DNA of 64,000 nucleotides from Streptosporangium brasiliense (lineage in GTDB: Bacteria; Actinomycetota; Actinomycetes; Streptosporangiales; Streptosporangiaceae). The DNA lies in contig NZ_JAUSRB010000002.1 of NCBI RefSeq assembly GCF_030811595.1, forward strand, positions 5,580,001 through 5,644,000, in the 5' to 3' direction. The notes under the pieces are model-generated. The model had not been told where the DNA came from, made no database searches, and worked only from the letters and a program-made list of their open reading frames with translations. This document shows, piece after piece, positions 33,439 to 41,034 of this stretch (the stretch's first letter is position 1; every line of letters starts with the position of its first letter). Made by a program: the position numbers and the translations under genes.

Positions 33439-34662
33439 TCAGTTGCCGAAGGCGGCGAGGGACAGGCGCTGGGCCACCGCCAGGGCGCCGTTGGCGGGGG
33501 AGGAGGTGCCCATCGAGTAGACCGCGCGCCGGGCGAGGTCACGGGAGGCGAAGACACCGCTGCGGTAACCCGGCTCGGAGCCCATCTTGCCCCACAGGAG
33601 CGAGCCGTCGGGCAGCGGCACGGACATCAGACCGACGCTGAAGCAGACCGTGCCCTTGCCGGGGCCGGTGTTGCAGACGGAGTCGTCGGCGTACGGCAGC
33701 GCCTTGCCGTCGGCGCCCTTGGGCACGGCGAACAGCTCCGCGGCCTGTGCCGGGCGCAGCAGCCGGCCGTCGAACAGGCCGGAGATGAAGCGGTCCAGGT
33801 CGCCCGTGGTGGAGGTCATGCTGGCGGGCAGCCCGCCCTGCACGTTGACATCGACCAGCTCGCCATTGCTCCTGGGCAGGTAGCCGGGCAGGTACGGCCG
33901 GGGCACGGGCGTGCTGCGGCCCGGCACGGCGGCCCTGCTCTGCCGCATCTTGAGCGGCTTCAGGATGCGGACGGTCACCTCGTGCTGGTACGAGTGCCCG
34001 GTGATGTCTTCGATGAGCTTGCCGGCGACGCGGTAGCCGAAGGAGTTGTACTCCTGCCGGCTGCCGGGGCGGAAGCGCGGGCCGGGAGCCGGCCTGCCCT
34101 CGGGGTGGAGCGTCTGCTGGATCACCTCGTCGAAGGTGAGGTAGTCGAGGCGGCGCTCGATCTCCTCGTCCGGGGAGGTGGCCGGGGCGCCCTCGAAGTC
34201 CTGGGGCAGGCCGCTGGTGTGATTGAGCAGCTGCCGTACGCTGATCGGCTCCTTGAACCGTTCCTCCGGCAGCAGCCCGGGCAGGTAGTGCTGGACGCTC
34301 TGGTCCAGGTCGACCCGGCCCTCGGCGGACAGTTGGAGCAGGATCACCGCCTCCATGGCCTTGCTGATGCTGCCGATCTGGAAATGAGCGTCGCGGCTGA
34401 TGCGCTTACCGGTGACGAGGTCCCCGGCCGTGCCCCGCCACCGCTGCCCGTCCCTGTGCACCTCGGCCACGACGCCGGCGATGCCGTCACCCGGGCGCGT
34501 GGTGATCGCCTCGCGCAGGGCGGCACGGTCCAGGCGGGTGGCGGGCTCGGCGGTGGCGGCCTGCGCGGGGGCGACGACACCGAACGTCACGGCGGACCTG
34601 AAGCGCTCGGCCTCGCCGCGCTGATCCGACTGAACACATGCCGAGGTGGCCGGAGCCGTCAT
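33439..34662 (-). CDS. Serine hydrolase / class C beta-lactamase-like, N-terminus probably damaged
   Basis: The body is a typical serine hydrolase of the beta-lactamase/D-Ala-D-Ala carboxypeptidase family: FQIGSISKAM (SxxK nucleophile), a QEYNSFGYRV segment (YxN-like) and a C-terminal GKMGSEPGYRSGVFA (HTG-like region changed to MGS). The segment SAVTFGVVAPAQAATAEP looks like the last half of a signal peptide with an AQA cleavage site, but the upstream residues are not hydrophobic. The only in-frame ATG (34662) lies inside the hairpin that terminates copA. The start has therefore probably been lost or frameshifted, and export is doubtful. Substrates could be peptides, esters or beta-lactams. 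Confidence 0.72.
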   Translation of the reverse strand: MTAPATSACVQSDQRGEAERFRSAVTFGVVAPAQAATAEPATRLDRAALREAITTRPGDGIAGVVAEVHRDGQRWRGTAGDLVTGKRISRDAHFQIGSISKAMEAVILLQLSAEGRVDLDQSVQHYLPGLLPEERFKEPISVRQLLNHTSGLPQDFEGAPATSPDEEIERRLDYLTFDEVIQQTLHPEGRPAPGPRFRPGSRQEYNSFGYRVAGKLIEDITGHSYQHEVTVRILKPLKMRQSRAAVPGRSTPVPRPYLPGYLPRSNGELVDVNVQGGLPASMTSTTGDLDRFISGLFDGRLLRPAQAAELFAVPKGADGKALPYADDSVCNTGPGKGTVCFSVGLMSVPLPDGSLLWGKMGSEPGYRSGVFASRDLARRAVYSMGTSSPANGALAVAQRLSLAAFGN

Positions 34663-34680
34663 CGGCCCCGGCCACCTCGG
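34641..34680. terminator. Terminator hairpin of the copper operon
   Basis: Perfect 13-bp arms (34641-34653 and 34668-34680) with a 14-nt loop lie 9 bp downstream of the copA stop. The only ATG available to the following gene is inside this loop. Confidence 0.75.
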
Positions 34681-34688
34681 TGGTTCCG

Positions 34689-36926
34689 CTATTTGAAGCT
34701 GCGCAGCCTGAGGCTGTTGCTGACCACGAAGACGCTGGAGAACGCCATCGCGGCTCCGGCGATCATCGGGTTGAGCAGCCCCATCGCGGCCAGCGGCAGC
34801 GCGGCCACGTTGTAGGCGAAGGCCCAGAACAGGTTGCCCTTGATGGTGCGCAGCGTCCGGCGCGACAGCCGGATCGCGTCCGCGGCGACCCGGAGGTCGC
34901 CTCTGACCAGGGTGAGATCGGAGGCTTCGATCGCGGCGTCGGTGCCGGTGCCCATGGCGAGGCCGAGGTCGGCCTGGGCGAGCGCGGCCGCGTCGTTCAC
35001 ACCGTCGCCGACCATGGCCACTGTCCTGCCCTCGGACTGCAGCTTCTTGACGACGTCCACCTTGTCCTTGGGCAGCACCTCGGCGATCACCTCGTCGATG
35101 CCGACCTCGGTGGCCACGCTCCTGGCGACGGCCTCGTTGTCGCCGGTGAGCAGCACCGGGGTCAGGCCCAGCGCACGGAGCTGCCGGATGGCCTCGGCGG
35201 AGGTGGGCTTGACCACGTCGGACACCACCAGGACCGCGCGAGCCTTGCCGTCCCAGCCGACCGCCACAGCCGTACGGCCGGCGGCCTGAGCCGCCTCCAG
35301 GGCGCGCTCGAGGTCGACGGGCAGGTGCTGGGACCATTCGGCGAGCAGCTTGGGCCTGCCGACGAGGACGGCGTGCCCGTCGACGATGCCCTGCACCCCG
35401 AGCCCTTCGATGTTGGCGAAGTCCTCGGGAGCGGGCAGGGCGCCGACCCGCTCGGCCGCGCCCCGGGCGATGGCCTGCGCGATGGGGTGCTCGGAGGCGT
35501 GCTCCAGGGCGCCGGCCAGGCGCAGCACCTCGTCGGTGTCCTCGCCGTCGGCCACATACGTCTCGACCAGCGTCATCTTGCCCTCGGTGACGGTGCCGGT
35601 CTTGTCCAGCACCACGGTGTCCACCTTGCGGGTGGACTCCAACACCTCGGGGCCCTTGATCAGGATGCCGAGCTGGGCTCCCCTGCCGGTGCCCACCAGC
35701 AGGGCGGTGGGGGTGGCCAGGCCGAGCGCGCACGGGCAGGCGATGATCAGTACGGCTACCGCCGCGGTGAAGGCCGCTCCCACGCCGTCGCCGGTTCCCA
35801 GCCAGAAGCCCAGGGTGCCGAGAGCCAGCGCGATGACGATGGGGACGAAGATGCCGGAGACGCGGTCGGCCAGGCGCTGCACCTGGGCCTTGCCGGTCTG
35901 CGCGTCTTCCACGAGCTTGGCCATCTGGGCGAGCTGGGTGTCGGAGCCGATCCGCGTGGCGCGGACGACCAGGCGGCCGCCCGCGTTCACGGTGGCGCCG
36001 GTCACAGCGTCGCCCGGCCGTACCTCCACCGGGATCGACTCGCCGGTCAGCATGGAGGCGTCGACGGCCGAGGTGCCCTCCGCCACCACGCCGTCGGTGG
36101 CGATCTTCTCGCCCGGCCGTACCACGAACCGGTCGCCTACGGCGAGCTGGTCGGTGGGGATGCGGACCTCGGTGCCGCCGCGGAGCACCGCGACTTCCTT
36201 GGCGCCCAGCTCCAGCAACGCCCGTAGGGCGGCTCCCGCCCGGCGCTTGGAGCGGGCCTCGAAGTAACGTCCGGCCAGGATGAACGCGGTCACGCCGGCC
36301 GCGGCCTCAAGGTAGATGTTGCCCGAGCCGTCGGTCCTCGCGATCGTGAACTCGAACGGGTGGGTCATTCCGGGCGTGCCCGCCGTACCAAAGAACAGCG
36401 CCCACAGCGACCACCCCAGAGCGGCCAACGTGCCCAGGGAGACCAGCGTGTCCATGGTCGCCGCGCCGTGACGCAGATTCGTCCACGCGGCCTTGTGGAA
36501 CGGCCAGCCCGCATAGACCACGACCGGCGCGGCCAGCGTCAGCGACAGCCACTGCCAGTTGGTGAACTGCAGCGGTGGGATCATCGCCATCGCGATCACC
36601 GGCACCGCCAGGACCAACGAGGTGATCAGCCGGTTGCGCAGCGGCCCGAGTCCGTCCTCGGGCTCCTGCGGCTCGGCCTCCGCCTGTGGCGGCCTGGGCA
36701 GCTCGGCGGTGTAGCCCGCCGACTCCACGGTGGCGATCAGCTCCTGCGGGTCCACTCCTTCAGGAAAGGTGACCTTCGCCTTCTCCGTCGCGTAGTTGAC
36801 CGTCGCGGTCACGCCCTCGAGCTTGTTCAGCTTGCGCTCGATCCTGTTGGCGCAGGACGCGCAGGTCATGCCACCGATCGATAGTTCGACGGCGCTTTGG
36901 GGCTTGTCGTCGGTGAGGGGGGACAT
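34689..36926 (-). CDS. copA: Copper-translocating P1B-type ATPase
   Basis: This 745-residue membrane pump exports Cu(I). In order: a heavy-metal-associated domain with GMTCASC (Cys 22 and 25), eight expected membrane segments, the TGES-type actuator loop (SMLTGESIPVEV), the transmembrane CPC motif (IIACPCALGLATPTALL, near residue 397), the phosphorylation site DKTGT (near 438), the SEHPIAQAI nucleotide-binding motif and the hinge MVGDGVNDAAAL. The final helices end in SNSLRLRSFK, typical of copper ATPases. Last gene of the csoR operon. Confidence 0.96.
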   Translation of the reverse strand: MSPLTDDKPQSAVELSIGGMTCASCANRIERKLNKLEGVTATVNYATEKAKVTFPEGVDPQELIATVESAGYTAELPRPPQAEAEPQEPEDGLGPLRNRLITSLVLAVPVIAMAMIPPLQFTNWQWLSLTLAAPVVVYAGWPFHKAAWTNLRHGAATMDTLVSLGTLAALGWSLWALFFGTAGTPGMTHPFEFTIARTDGSGNIYLEAAAGVTAFILAGRYFEARSKRRAGAALRALLELGAKEVAVLRGGTEVRIPTDQLAVGDRFVVRPGEKIATDGVVAEGTSAVDASMLTGESIPVEVRPGDAVTGATVNAGGRLVVRATRIGSDTQLAQMAKLVEDAQTGKAQVQRLADRVSGIFVPIVIALALGTLGFWLGTGDGVGAAFTAAVAVLIIACPCALGLATPTALLVGTGRGAQLGILIKGPEVLESTRKVDTVVLDKTGTVTEGKMTLVETYVADGEDTDEVLRLAGALEHASEHPIAQAIARGAAERVGALPAPEDFANIEGLGVQGIVDGHAVLVGRPKLLAEWSQHLPVDLERALEAAQAAGRTAVAVGWDGKARAVLVVSDVVKPTSAEAIRQLRALGLTPVLLTGDNEAVARSVATEVGIDEVIAEVLPKDKVDVVKKLQSEGRTVAMVGDGVNDAAALAQADLGLAMGTGTDAAIEASDLTLVRGDLRVAADAIRLSRRTLRTIKGNLFWAFAYNVAALPLAAMGLLNPMIAGAAMAFSSVFVVSNSLRLRSFK

Positions 36927-36963
36927 CGCCTCTCCTTTCTCGGCTTTCTCGGCGTCCTGCGGA

Positions 36964-37968
36964 TCAGTGCTTGTGGCCGCCGTGCCCGCCGGACTCCGCG
37001 GCGCTCGGCGTGGGCTCCGCGGCGGGGGTCGCCGCCTGCCCGGTGCCGAGTGTGAAGTCGGCGGTGCGGACCTTGCCTCCGTGCTGGAAGTCCAGGAAGA
37101 GACGGTAGTCGCCCCGGCTGGGCACCTCGGCGTAGAAGACGATCTCCGGCCCTGGCTGGGTCCTGCCGTCGCCGGGCTCGCCGTCGGGGTGCACGTGGAG
37201 GTAGGCCAGGTCGCTGCCGCGCAGAGCGACGAGGTGGCCGTAGGCGCCGAGGTAGGGCTGCAGGTCGGTGACCGGCTTGCCGTCCTTGCTCACCGTGAGG
37301 GTGAGCTTGCTCGCCTGGCCGGGGACCAGGTCGCCGTCAAGGGTGACGGTGTAGCCGTCGACGTCTGCCGTACGGCTGGCGGCGGGAAGCGGCCTGGGCG
37401 TGTATTCGCCTGCCACGAGCAGGTCCGCGCCCAGCGTCAAGGCGCTGCCGCCGGTGGGGGCGAAGTCGGCGAAGGCACGGTAGGCGCCCGCCTCGGGCAG
37501 CGTCAGCTTCACCGACCACACGCCGCCACCGGCCTCTACCGGGTGCAGGTGCTGGAAGGTGCCGAGATCCCTGGACACCACGATGAAGTGGAGCTTCTTG
37601 TCGTGCTGCACCTGGTAGTCGGTCACGGTGCTGCCGTCCGGGCCCGTCACGGTGAACTGGAAATCGGTGGGCACGCCGGGCTTGATCGTGCTGGTGATCG
37701 GGTTGAGGGTGTAGCCGTTCTCTGACACTTGGAGCCCCCCAGGGGTATTTTCGGACGCTGTCTCTTCTGGCTTGGCGCTCGCGGTGTGCGTTCCGCCGGT
37801 GTGCGTGCTTGCTGGTTGACTGCTCCGGGTGTGACCCGGGGCCTCGCTGTGGCTGGTGGCCTGGGGTGAGGCGCCGACCTCGCCGACCGCGCTGCCCACC
37901 CCCAGGGCCCCGCCGAAGACGACGGCAAGACCCAGGGCGTAGGCGCCGAGCTTGGTCGGGGTGTTCAC
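36964..37968 (-). CDS. Exported copper-associated protein with His-rich C-terminus
   Basis: This 334-residue protein has an N-terminal hydrophobic export segment (LGAYALGLAVVFGGALGVGS), a low-complexity Ser/Thr/His linker (about 35-75), two beta-rich domains (NGYTLNPITSTIKPGVPTDF; HFIVVSRDLGTFQHLHPVEA; YGHLVALRGSDLAYLHVHPD) and a GGHGGHKH tail. Histidine-rich HLHP and HVHP motifs suggest metal contact outside the membrane. Similar proteins occur in actinobacterial copper operons between copZ and copA. The GTG start overlaps the copZ stop (GTGA). It may receive or buffer copper; the family name is not certain. Confidence 0.82.
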   Translation of the reverse strand: MNTPTKLGAYALGLAVVFGGALGVGSAVGEVGASPQATSHSEAPGHTRSSQPASTHTGGTHTASAKPEETASENTPGGLQVSENGYTLNPITSTIKPGVPTDFQFTVTGPDGSTVTDYQVQHDKKLHFIVVSRDLGTFQHLHPVEAGGGVWSVKLTLPEAGAYRAFADFAPTGGSALTLGADLLVAGEYTPRPLPAASRTADVDGYTVTLDGDLVPGQASKLTLTVSKDGKPVTDLQPYLGAYGHLVALRGSDLAYLHVHPDGEPGDGRTQPGPEIVFYAEVPSRGDYRLFLDFQHGGKVRTADFTLGTGQAATPAAEPTPSAAESGGHGGHKH

Positions 37969-38177
37969 GGCTGATCCGCCACTCCGTATCCGGCCGCCTC
38001 GACGGCGGCGGCGATCCGGCCGGCTTCGACGGGGGCGTCGCTCTGGACCGTCAGCAGGCCGGTGGCCAGGTCAACCTCGACGCCTGTCACTCCCGTGACT
38101 TCGCTGACCTCTTCCTTGACCGAGCTGACGCAGTGGCCGCAGGTCATGCCCGTGACGGTGTAGGTGGTGGTGGCCAT
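37965..38177 (-). CDS. copZ: CopZ-like copper chaperone
   Basis: This 70-residue ferredoxin-like protein has the metal-binding loop GMTCGHC (Cys 13 and 16) and a standard HMA fold (YTVTGMTCGHCVSSVKEEVS; VEVDLATGLLTVQSDAPVEA). It should carry Cu(I) to CopA and to CsoR. The ATG at 38177 follows AAGGAG. It lies 13 bp downstream of csoR. Confidence 0.94.
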   Translation of the reverse strand: MATTTYTVTGMTCGHCVSSVKEEVSEVTGVTGVEVDLATGLLTVQSDAPVEAGRIAAAVEAAGYGVADQP

Positions 38178-38190
38178 ATCGATAACTCCT

Positions 38191-38472
38191 TCAGGAACGG
38201 ACAAGCCGTGCGATGGCGTCGGAAGCTTCTTTGATCTTGGCCTGCGCCTCGGGGCCGCCCTTGACGGTGGCCTCGGCGACGCAGTGAGCCAGGTGCCCTT
38301 CGAGCAGGGACAGGGCGAAGGACTGGAGGGCGCTGGTGGCGGCCGACACCTGGGTGAGGATGTCGATGCAGTACTTGTCGTCCTCGACCATCCGCTGCAG
38401 GCCCCTGGCCTGCCCCTCGATCCGGCGCAGCCGCCGGAGGTGATCGTTCTTGGTGCCGGTGTGTCCAGCCAT
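38191..38472 (-). CDS. csoR: CsoR-type copper-sensing repressor
   Basis: This 93-residue all-helical repressor has the copper-sensing triad Cys35 (DDKYCID), His60 and Cys64 (EGHLAHC), and the DNA-contact helix LRRLRRIEGQARGLQRMVED. Binding of Cu(I) should release it from the operator at 38512, de-repressing csoR, copZ, the His-rich protein and copA. It is the first gene of the operon. No strong ribosome-binding site is seen before its ATG, only GGACGGGG. Confidence 0.95.
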   Translation of the reverse strand: MAGHTGTKNDHLRRLRRIEGQARGLQRMVEDDKYCIDILTQVSAATSALQSFALSLLEGHLAHCVAEATVKGGPEAQAKIKEASDAIARLVRS

Positions 38473-38511
38473 CGCCCCGTCCTCTCGCTCGGTACTGCTC
38501 ACTATAACACC

Positions 38512-38528
38512 ATACCCCCCTATGGTAT
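38512..38528. promoter_or_regulatory. CsoR operator
   Basis: ATACC-N7-GGTAT (ATACCCCCCTATGGTAT) lies 40 bp upstream of csoR, in an AT-rich promoter context with CACTATAACACC. A GC-tract flanked by ATACC/GGTAT is the usual CsoR site shape. Confidence 0.85.
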
Positions 38529-38820
38529 TTCCTGATCCTGTCCGGAATGTCTGGGCGTGCGCGGCGCGCGGAAACGGCCCTCCACTCGGGGTGGCGTCAT
38601 CAGTGGTGAAGTGGCCGTGAGGGATCGGCATCGCCGCCGCCGTCCCCGAACGCGTCGGCCGGCAAGCCGGCCGCGGCCGCAGGGGCGGCCGGGGCGGACG
38701 GCCACCCCGCTCCGACCCGCCCGTCCATGGTGTCGGCGGCGACATGCCGCTGGGCGCCGATGCCGTCCTCGGCGAGCTGTCCGTAGCGGTGGCCGAGGCT
38801 CCGCGCCGGACGTCGATCAT
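38529..38820. other. Intergenic stretch without recognised features
   Basis: This region lies upstream of the copper operon and contains no convincing frame. Its right half is GC-rich, leading into the tandem array at 38821. Confidence 0.4.
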
Positions 38821-38948
38821 CAGCCTGCGGCCGGGTCCGCGCACGTCAGCCTGCGGCCGGGTCCGTGCGCGTCAGTCTGCGGCCAGGTTCATGCGCGTCA
38901 GTCTGCGGCCAGGTCCGTGCGTGTCAGTCTGTGACCAGGTCCATACGG
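38821..38948. repeat. 26-bp tandem array copying the 3' end of the DUF385 gene
   Basis: Four 26-bp units at 38821, 38847, 38873 and 38899 are followed by a fifth, which is the actual end of the gene at 38925. Each carries CAGYCTG, which on the minus strand places a TGA at the same point, so every unit repeats the gene's final codons and stop (D-L-x-x-D/G-stop). Similarity declines with distance from the gene, as expected for repeated slippage. Confidence 0.88.
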
Positions 38949-39298
38949 AGGAACTCGGTGATGCGGAGCAGCCTCGGCGGGCGTGCCACCTCATCGGGGA
39001 GGGCCTGAAACGCCTCTTCTCTCCCGACGAGGCGTGGGGCGGCGAGTTCCACCTCCCTCCCGTCGACCCGGAGCCGCGCACCGTCGGCTGCCAGGACGTT
39101 CTGCACCCAGTCCGAGCGCGATCCATACACCAGGACGAACAGGTAGCCGCCGTCGACAGGATGCGCATCGAGCGGCGTGCGGTACGTCACGCCAGAAACG
39201 CGACCGACGTGCATCAGCACCGGCCACGTCCCGCCCGCGATCGCGCGAGGGTTGAACACCCTCTTGTTCACGTGCCCCCACCATCTCGGCATCGGCAT
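38924..39298 (-). CDS. DUF385 / deazaflavin (F420)-dependent nitroreductase family protein
   Basis: This 124-residue protein has the split-barrel Ddn-like core: GGTWPVLMHVGRVSGVTYRT, PVDGGYLFVLVYGSRSDWVQ, NVLAADGARLRVDGREVELA. Actinobacterial members use F420 or related flavins to reduce quinones or nitro compounds. ATG 39298 has GGAGATC just upstream; a second ATG six bases later is possible. It is divergent from a TetR gene with three operators between them, so it is an inducible detoxification enzyme by inference. Confidence 0.85.
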   Translation of the reverse strand: MPMPRWWGHVNKRVFNPRAIAGGTWPVLMHVGRVSGVTYRTPLDAHPVDGGYLFVLVYGSRSDWVQNVLAADGARLRVDGREVELAAPRLVGREEAFQALPDEVARPPRLLRITEFLRMDLVTD

Positions 39299-39377
39299 CG
39301 GGATCTCCTCTCGCCCCGGTGGGGCGTGTCGTAGGTCGGACGTCCGTCGCGCCCCAGCCGATGCCGGCCCGGGAGGG

Positions 39378-39428
39378 CTTACACCAGTAAGGCGGCTTAC
39401 GCTCGTAAGGCTGTCTTACGCTTGTAAG
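39378..39428. promoter_or_regulatory. Three tandem CTTAC-N4-GTAAG operators
   Basis: Perfect inverted repeats lie at 39378-39391, 39396-39409 and 39415-39428, spaced 18-19 bp. They fill the 161-bp gap between the divergent DUF385 (start 39298) and TetR (start 39460) genes. These are almost certainly binding sites of that TetR protein, covering both promoters. Confidence 0.85.
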
Positions 39429-39459
39429 GTTGTCAATCCGCCCACACTTCGGAGCCGTC

Positions 39460-40110
39460 GTGTCACCACCACCGCAACCGCTCAGCAGGGCTCTCGTGCT
39501 GGAAGCCGCCATCCGGGTCGCGGATCGCGGTGGCGTGGAGGCGATCACGATGCGACGGGTGGCGCAGGAACTGGGTGTGGAGGCGATGTCTCTCTACCAC
39601 CACGTACCGAACAAGGACGCGATCCTCGACGGCGTGGTCGACATGGTGTTCGCGGCGATCAAGCTACCCGGCTTCGGGTGCGACGATTGGCGCGACGCGA
39701 TCCGTGCGCGCGCTTCCTCTGCGCGCGCGGTTCTGTCGCAGCACAGCTGGGCTCTCGGCCTCATGGACTCCCGTCGCAACCCGGGGCCGGCGACGCTACG
39801 CCACCACGACGCCGTCCTCGGTGTTCTCCGGGAGGCGGGGTTCACGCTGCCGATGGCCGCGCACGCTGTCTCGCTCATCGACAGCTACATCGGCGGGTTC
39901 GTCCTCCAGGAGGCGAACTTGCCGCTGACGACGCCGGACGATGTCGAGGAAGTGGCCGGCGGTATTCTCGCGCACCTGCCGGCGGACGAGTTGCCGTACC
40001 TTACGGAGATGATCGTCGACCACGCTCTGCGGCCGGGCTACGACCACACGAGCGAGTTCGGCTACGGCCTGGACCTGATTCTGGATGCGCTCGAAGCCCG
40101 CCGGAGGTAG
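39460..40110 (+). CDS. TetR-family regulator (TetR_C type)
   Basis: This 216-residue protein has a TetR HTH (RALVLEAAIRVADRGGVEAI then TMRRVAQELGVEAMSLYHHV, about 10-52) and a C-terminal region of the classical TetR_C type (LMDSRRNPGPATLRHHDAVL; AVSLIDSYIGGFVLQEANLP). The GTG at 39460 follows GGAGCC; an upstream TTG would overlap the third operator. It probably represses the divergent DUF385 enzyme and itself. Confidence 0.9.
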   Translation: MSPPPQPLSRALVLEAAIRVADRGGVEAITMRRVAQELGVEAMSLYHHVPNKDAILDGVVDMVFAAIKLPGFGCDDWRDAIRARASSARAVLSQHSWALGLMDSRRNPGPATLRHHDAVLGVLREAGFTLPMAAHAVSLIDSYIGGFVLQEANLPLTTPDDVEEVAGGILAHLPADELPYLTEMIVDHALRPGYDHTSEFGYGLDLILDALEARRR

Positions 40111-40308
40111 CGCCCTCGACGCCGCCACGTGAGACTCACCTTGCCTCTCCCCGGAAGCGCTCGCAACGGGGACCGGCGGCATGCCCAGATCCGGCGTCCT
40201 CCTCCCGGCTGTGGCCCCAGCCGCCATCCGGCAGCTCGATCTTGTTCCCGGAGCACCGAGCCGGGCTCTCTCCCCGCCGCGGACCCGGGCGCCGCCGGCT
40301 GTTGCTCA

Positions 40309-40947
40309 TCAGGTGTCCCATAGGGCCTGGTAGCGCTGCACGCTGGGCGGCCCGCCGGGCAGCGTGCCGGTGTTGTGGGCTTTCAAGCCGTCCAGGGCGA
40401 TGGCCAGCAGCCGGGAGCGGATCTCTTCCTCACCCTGCCCTGGCGGGGCTGGGACTGTGCGGCTGAACTGGCCGATGAGCAGGGAGATGTCCATGGTGGA
40501 CACGTCCGTGCGAAGCACGCCGGCGCGGTGAGCGCGGGCGATGAGTCCGTCGGCCAGGCACTGGGCTCGCTGGTTGGCCTGCCGCATCTCGGGTGTGACG
40601 TCGATGGCACCGGCCAGCGGGGCCAGGACGCCGAAGCCGAAGGCCACGCACTGCTGGATGTAGTGGGTCAGTCCTTGCCAGGGGTCCTCATGGGCCAGGC
40701 CGTCCTGAGCGGCAGCCGAGACGCGTTCCATCGAATCGACGCACAGACGTTGGAGGAGTTCTTCCTTGGTGCGGTAACGGCGGTACAGGCTGCCCATGCC
40801 CACACCCGCGCGCTCGGCGACGGCCGCGACGGGCGCGTCGAACCCCTGAGTGGTGAACACGTGGCGGGCGGCCTCGATCAGTGCCTGGTCGTTGCGGGCT
40901 GCCAAGGCCTGCGGGCCTCGCCTGCGCGGCGTCACGGGGTCGGACAT
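40309..40947 (-). CDS. TetR-family regulator of the divergent NmrA-family gene
   Basis: This 212-residue protein has a TetR HTH (IEAARHVFTTQGFDAPVAAV then AERAGVGMGSLYRRYRTKEE, about 24-65) and an SBP56-like helical C-terminal domain (LTHYIQQCVAFGFGVLAPLA). ATG 40947 is 18 bp from a perfect palindrome. It is divergent from an NmrA-family reductase, a common TetR/reductase pairing. A decayed copy of part of this gene is found at 42140-42198. Confidence 0.9.
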   Translation of the reverse strand: MSDPVTPRRRGPQALAARNDQALIEAARHVFTTQGFDAPVAAVAERAGVGMGSLYRRYRTKEELLQRLCVDSMERVSAAAQDGLAHEDPWQGLTHYIQQCVAFGFGVLAPLAGAIDVTPEMRQANQRAQCLADGLIARAHRAGVLRTDVSTMDISLLIGQFSRTVPAPPGQGEEEIRSRLLAIALDGLKAHNTGTLPGGPPSVQRYQALWDT

Positions 40948-40965
40948 GGATCCAGGATACCAATT

Positions 40966-41018
40966 GCGGAGCGCTCCGCTCCGAGTTACATTACTCGGAG
41001 CAAAACGCTCCGAGTAAT
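40966..41018. promoter_or_regulatory. Palindromic operators between TetR and NmrA-family genes
   Basis: GCGGAGCGCTCCGC (40966-40979) is a perfect 14-bp palindrome. ATTACTCGGAGC (40990-41001) and its exact complement (41007-41018) form a second site with a 5-nt spacer. CTCCGAGT-N6-ACTCGGAG bridges the two. Repeated GGAGC half-sites run in both orientations across the 87-bp divergent gap. Confidence 0.8.
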
Positions 41019-41034
41019 AGGCGGTTGTCCCACC

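Noticed and set aside
34663..35733. Upstream extension of the serine hydrolase frame into copA
   Set aside because: It is an Arg/Gly-rich shadow of the copA coding strand in another frame and crosses the copA terminator.
38821..38948. Possible CRISPR array
   Set aside because: Units are directly adjacent with no unique spacers and are derived from a gene terminus; no cas genes are present.
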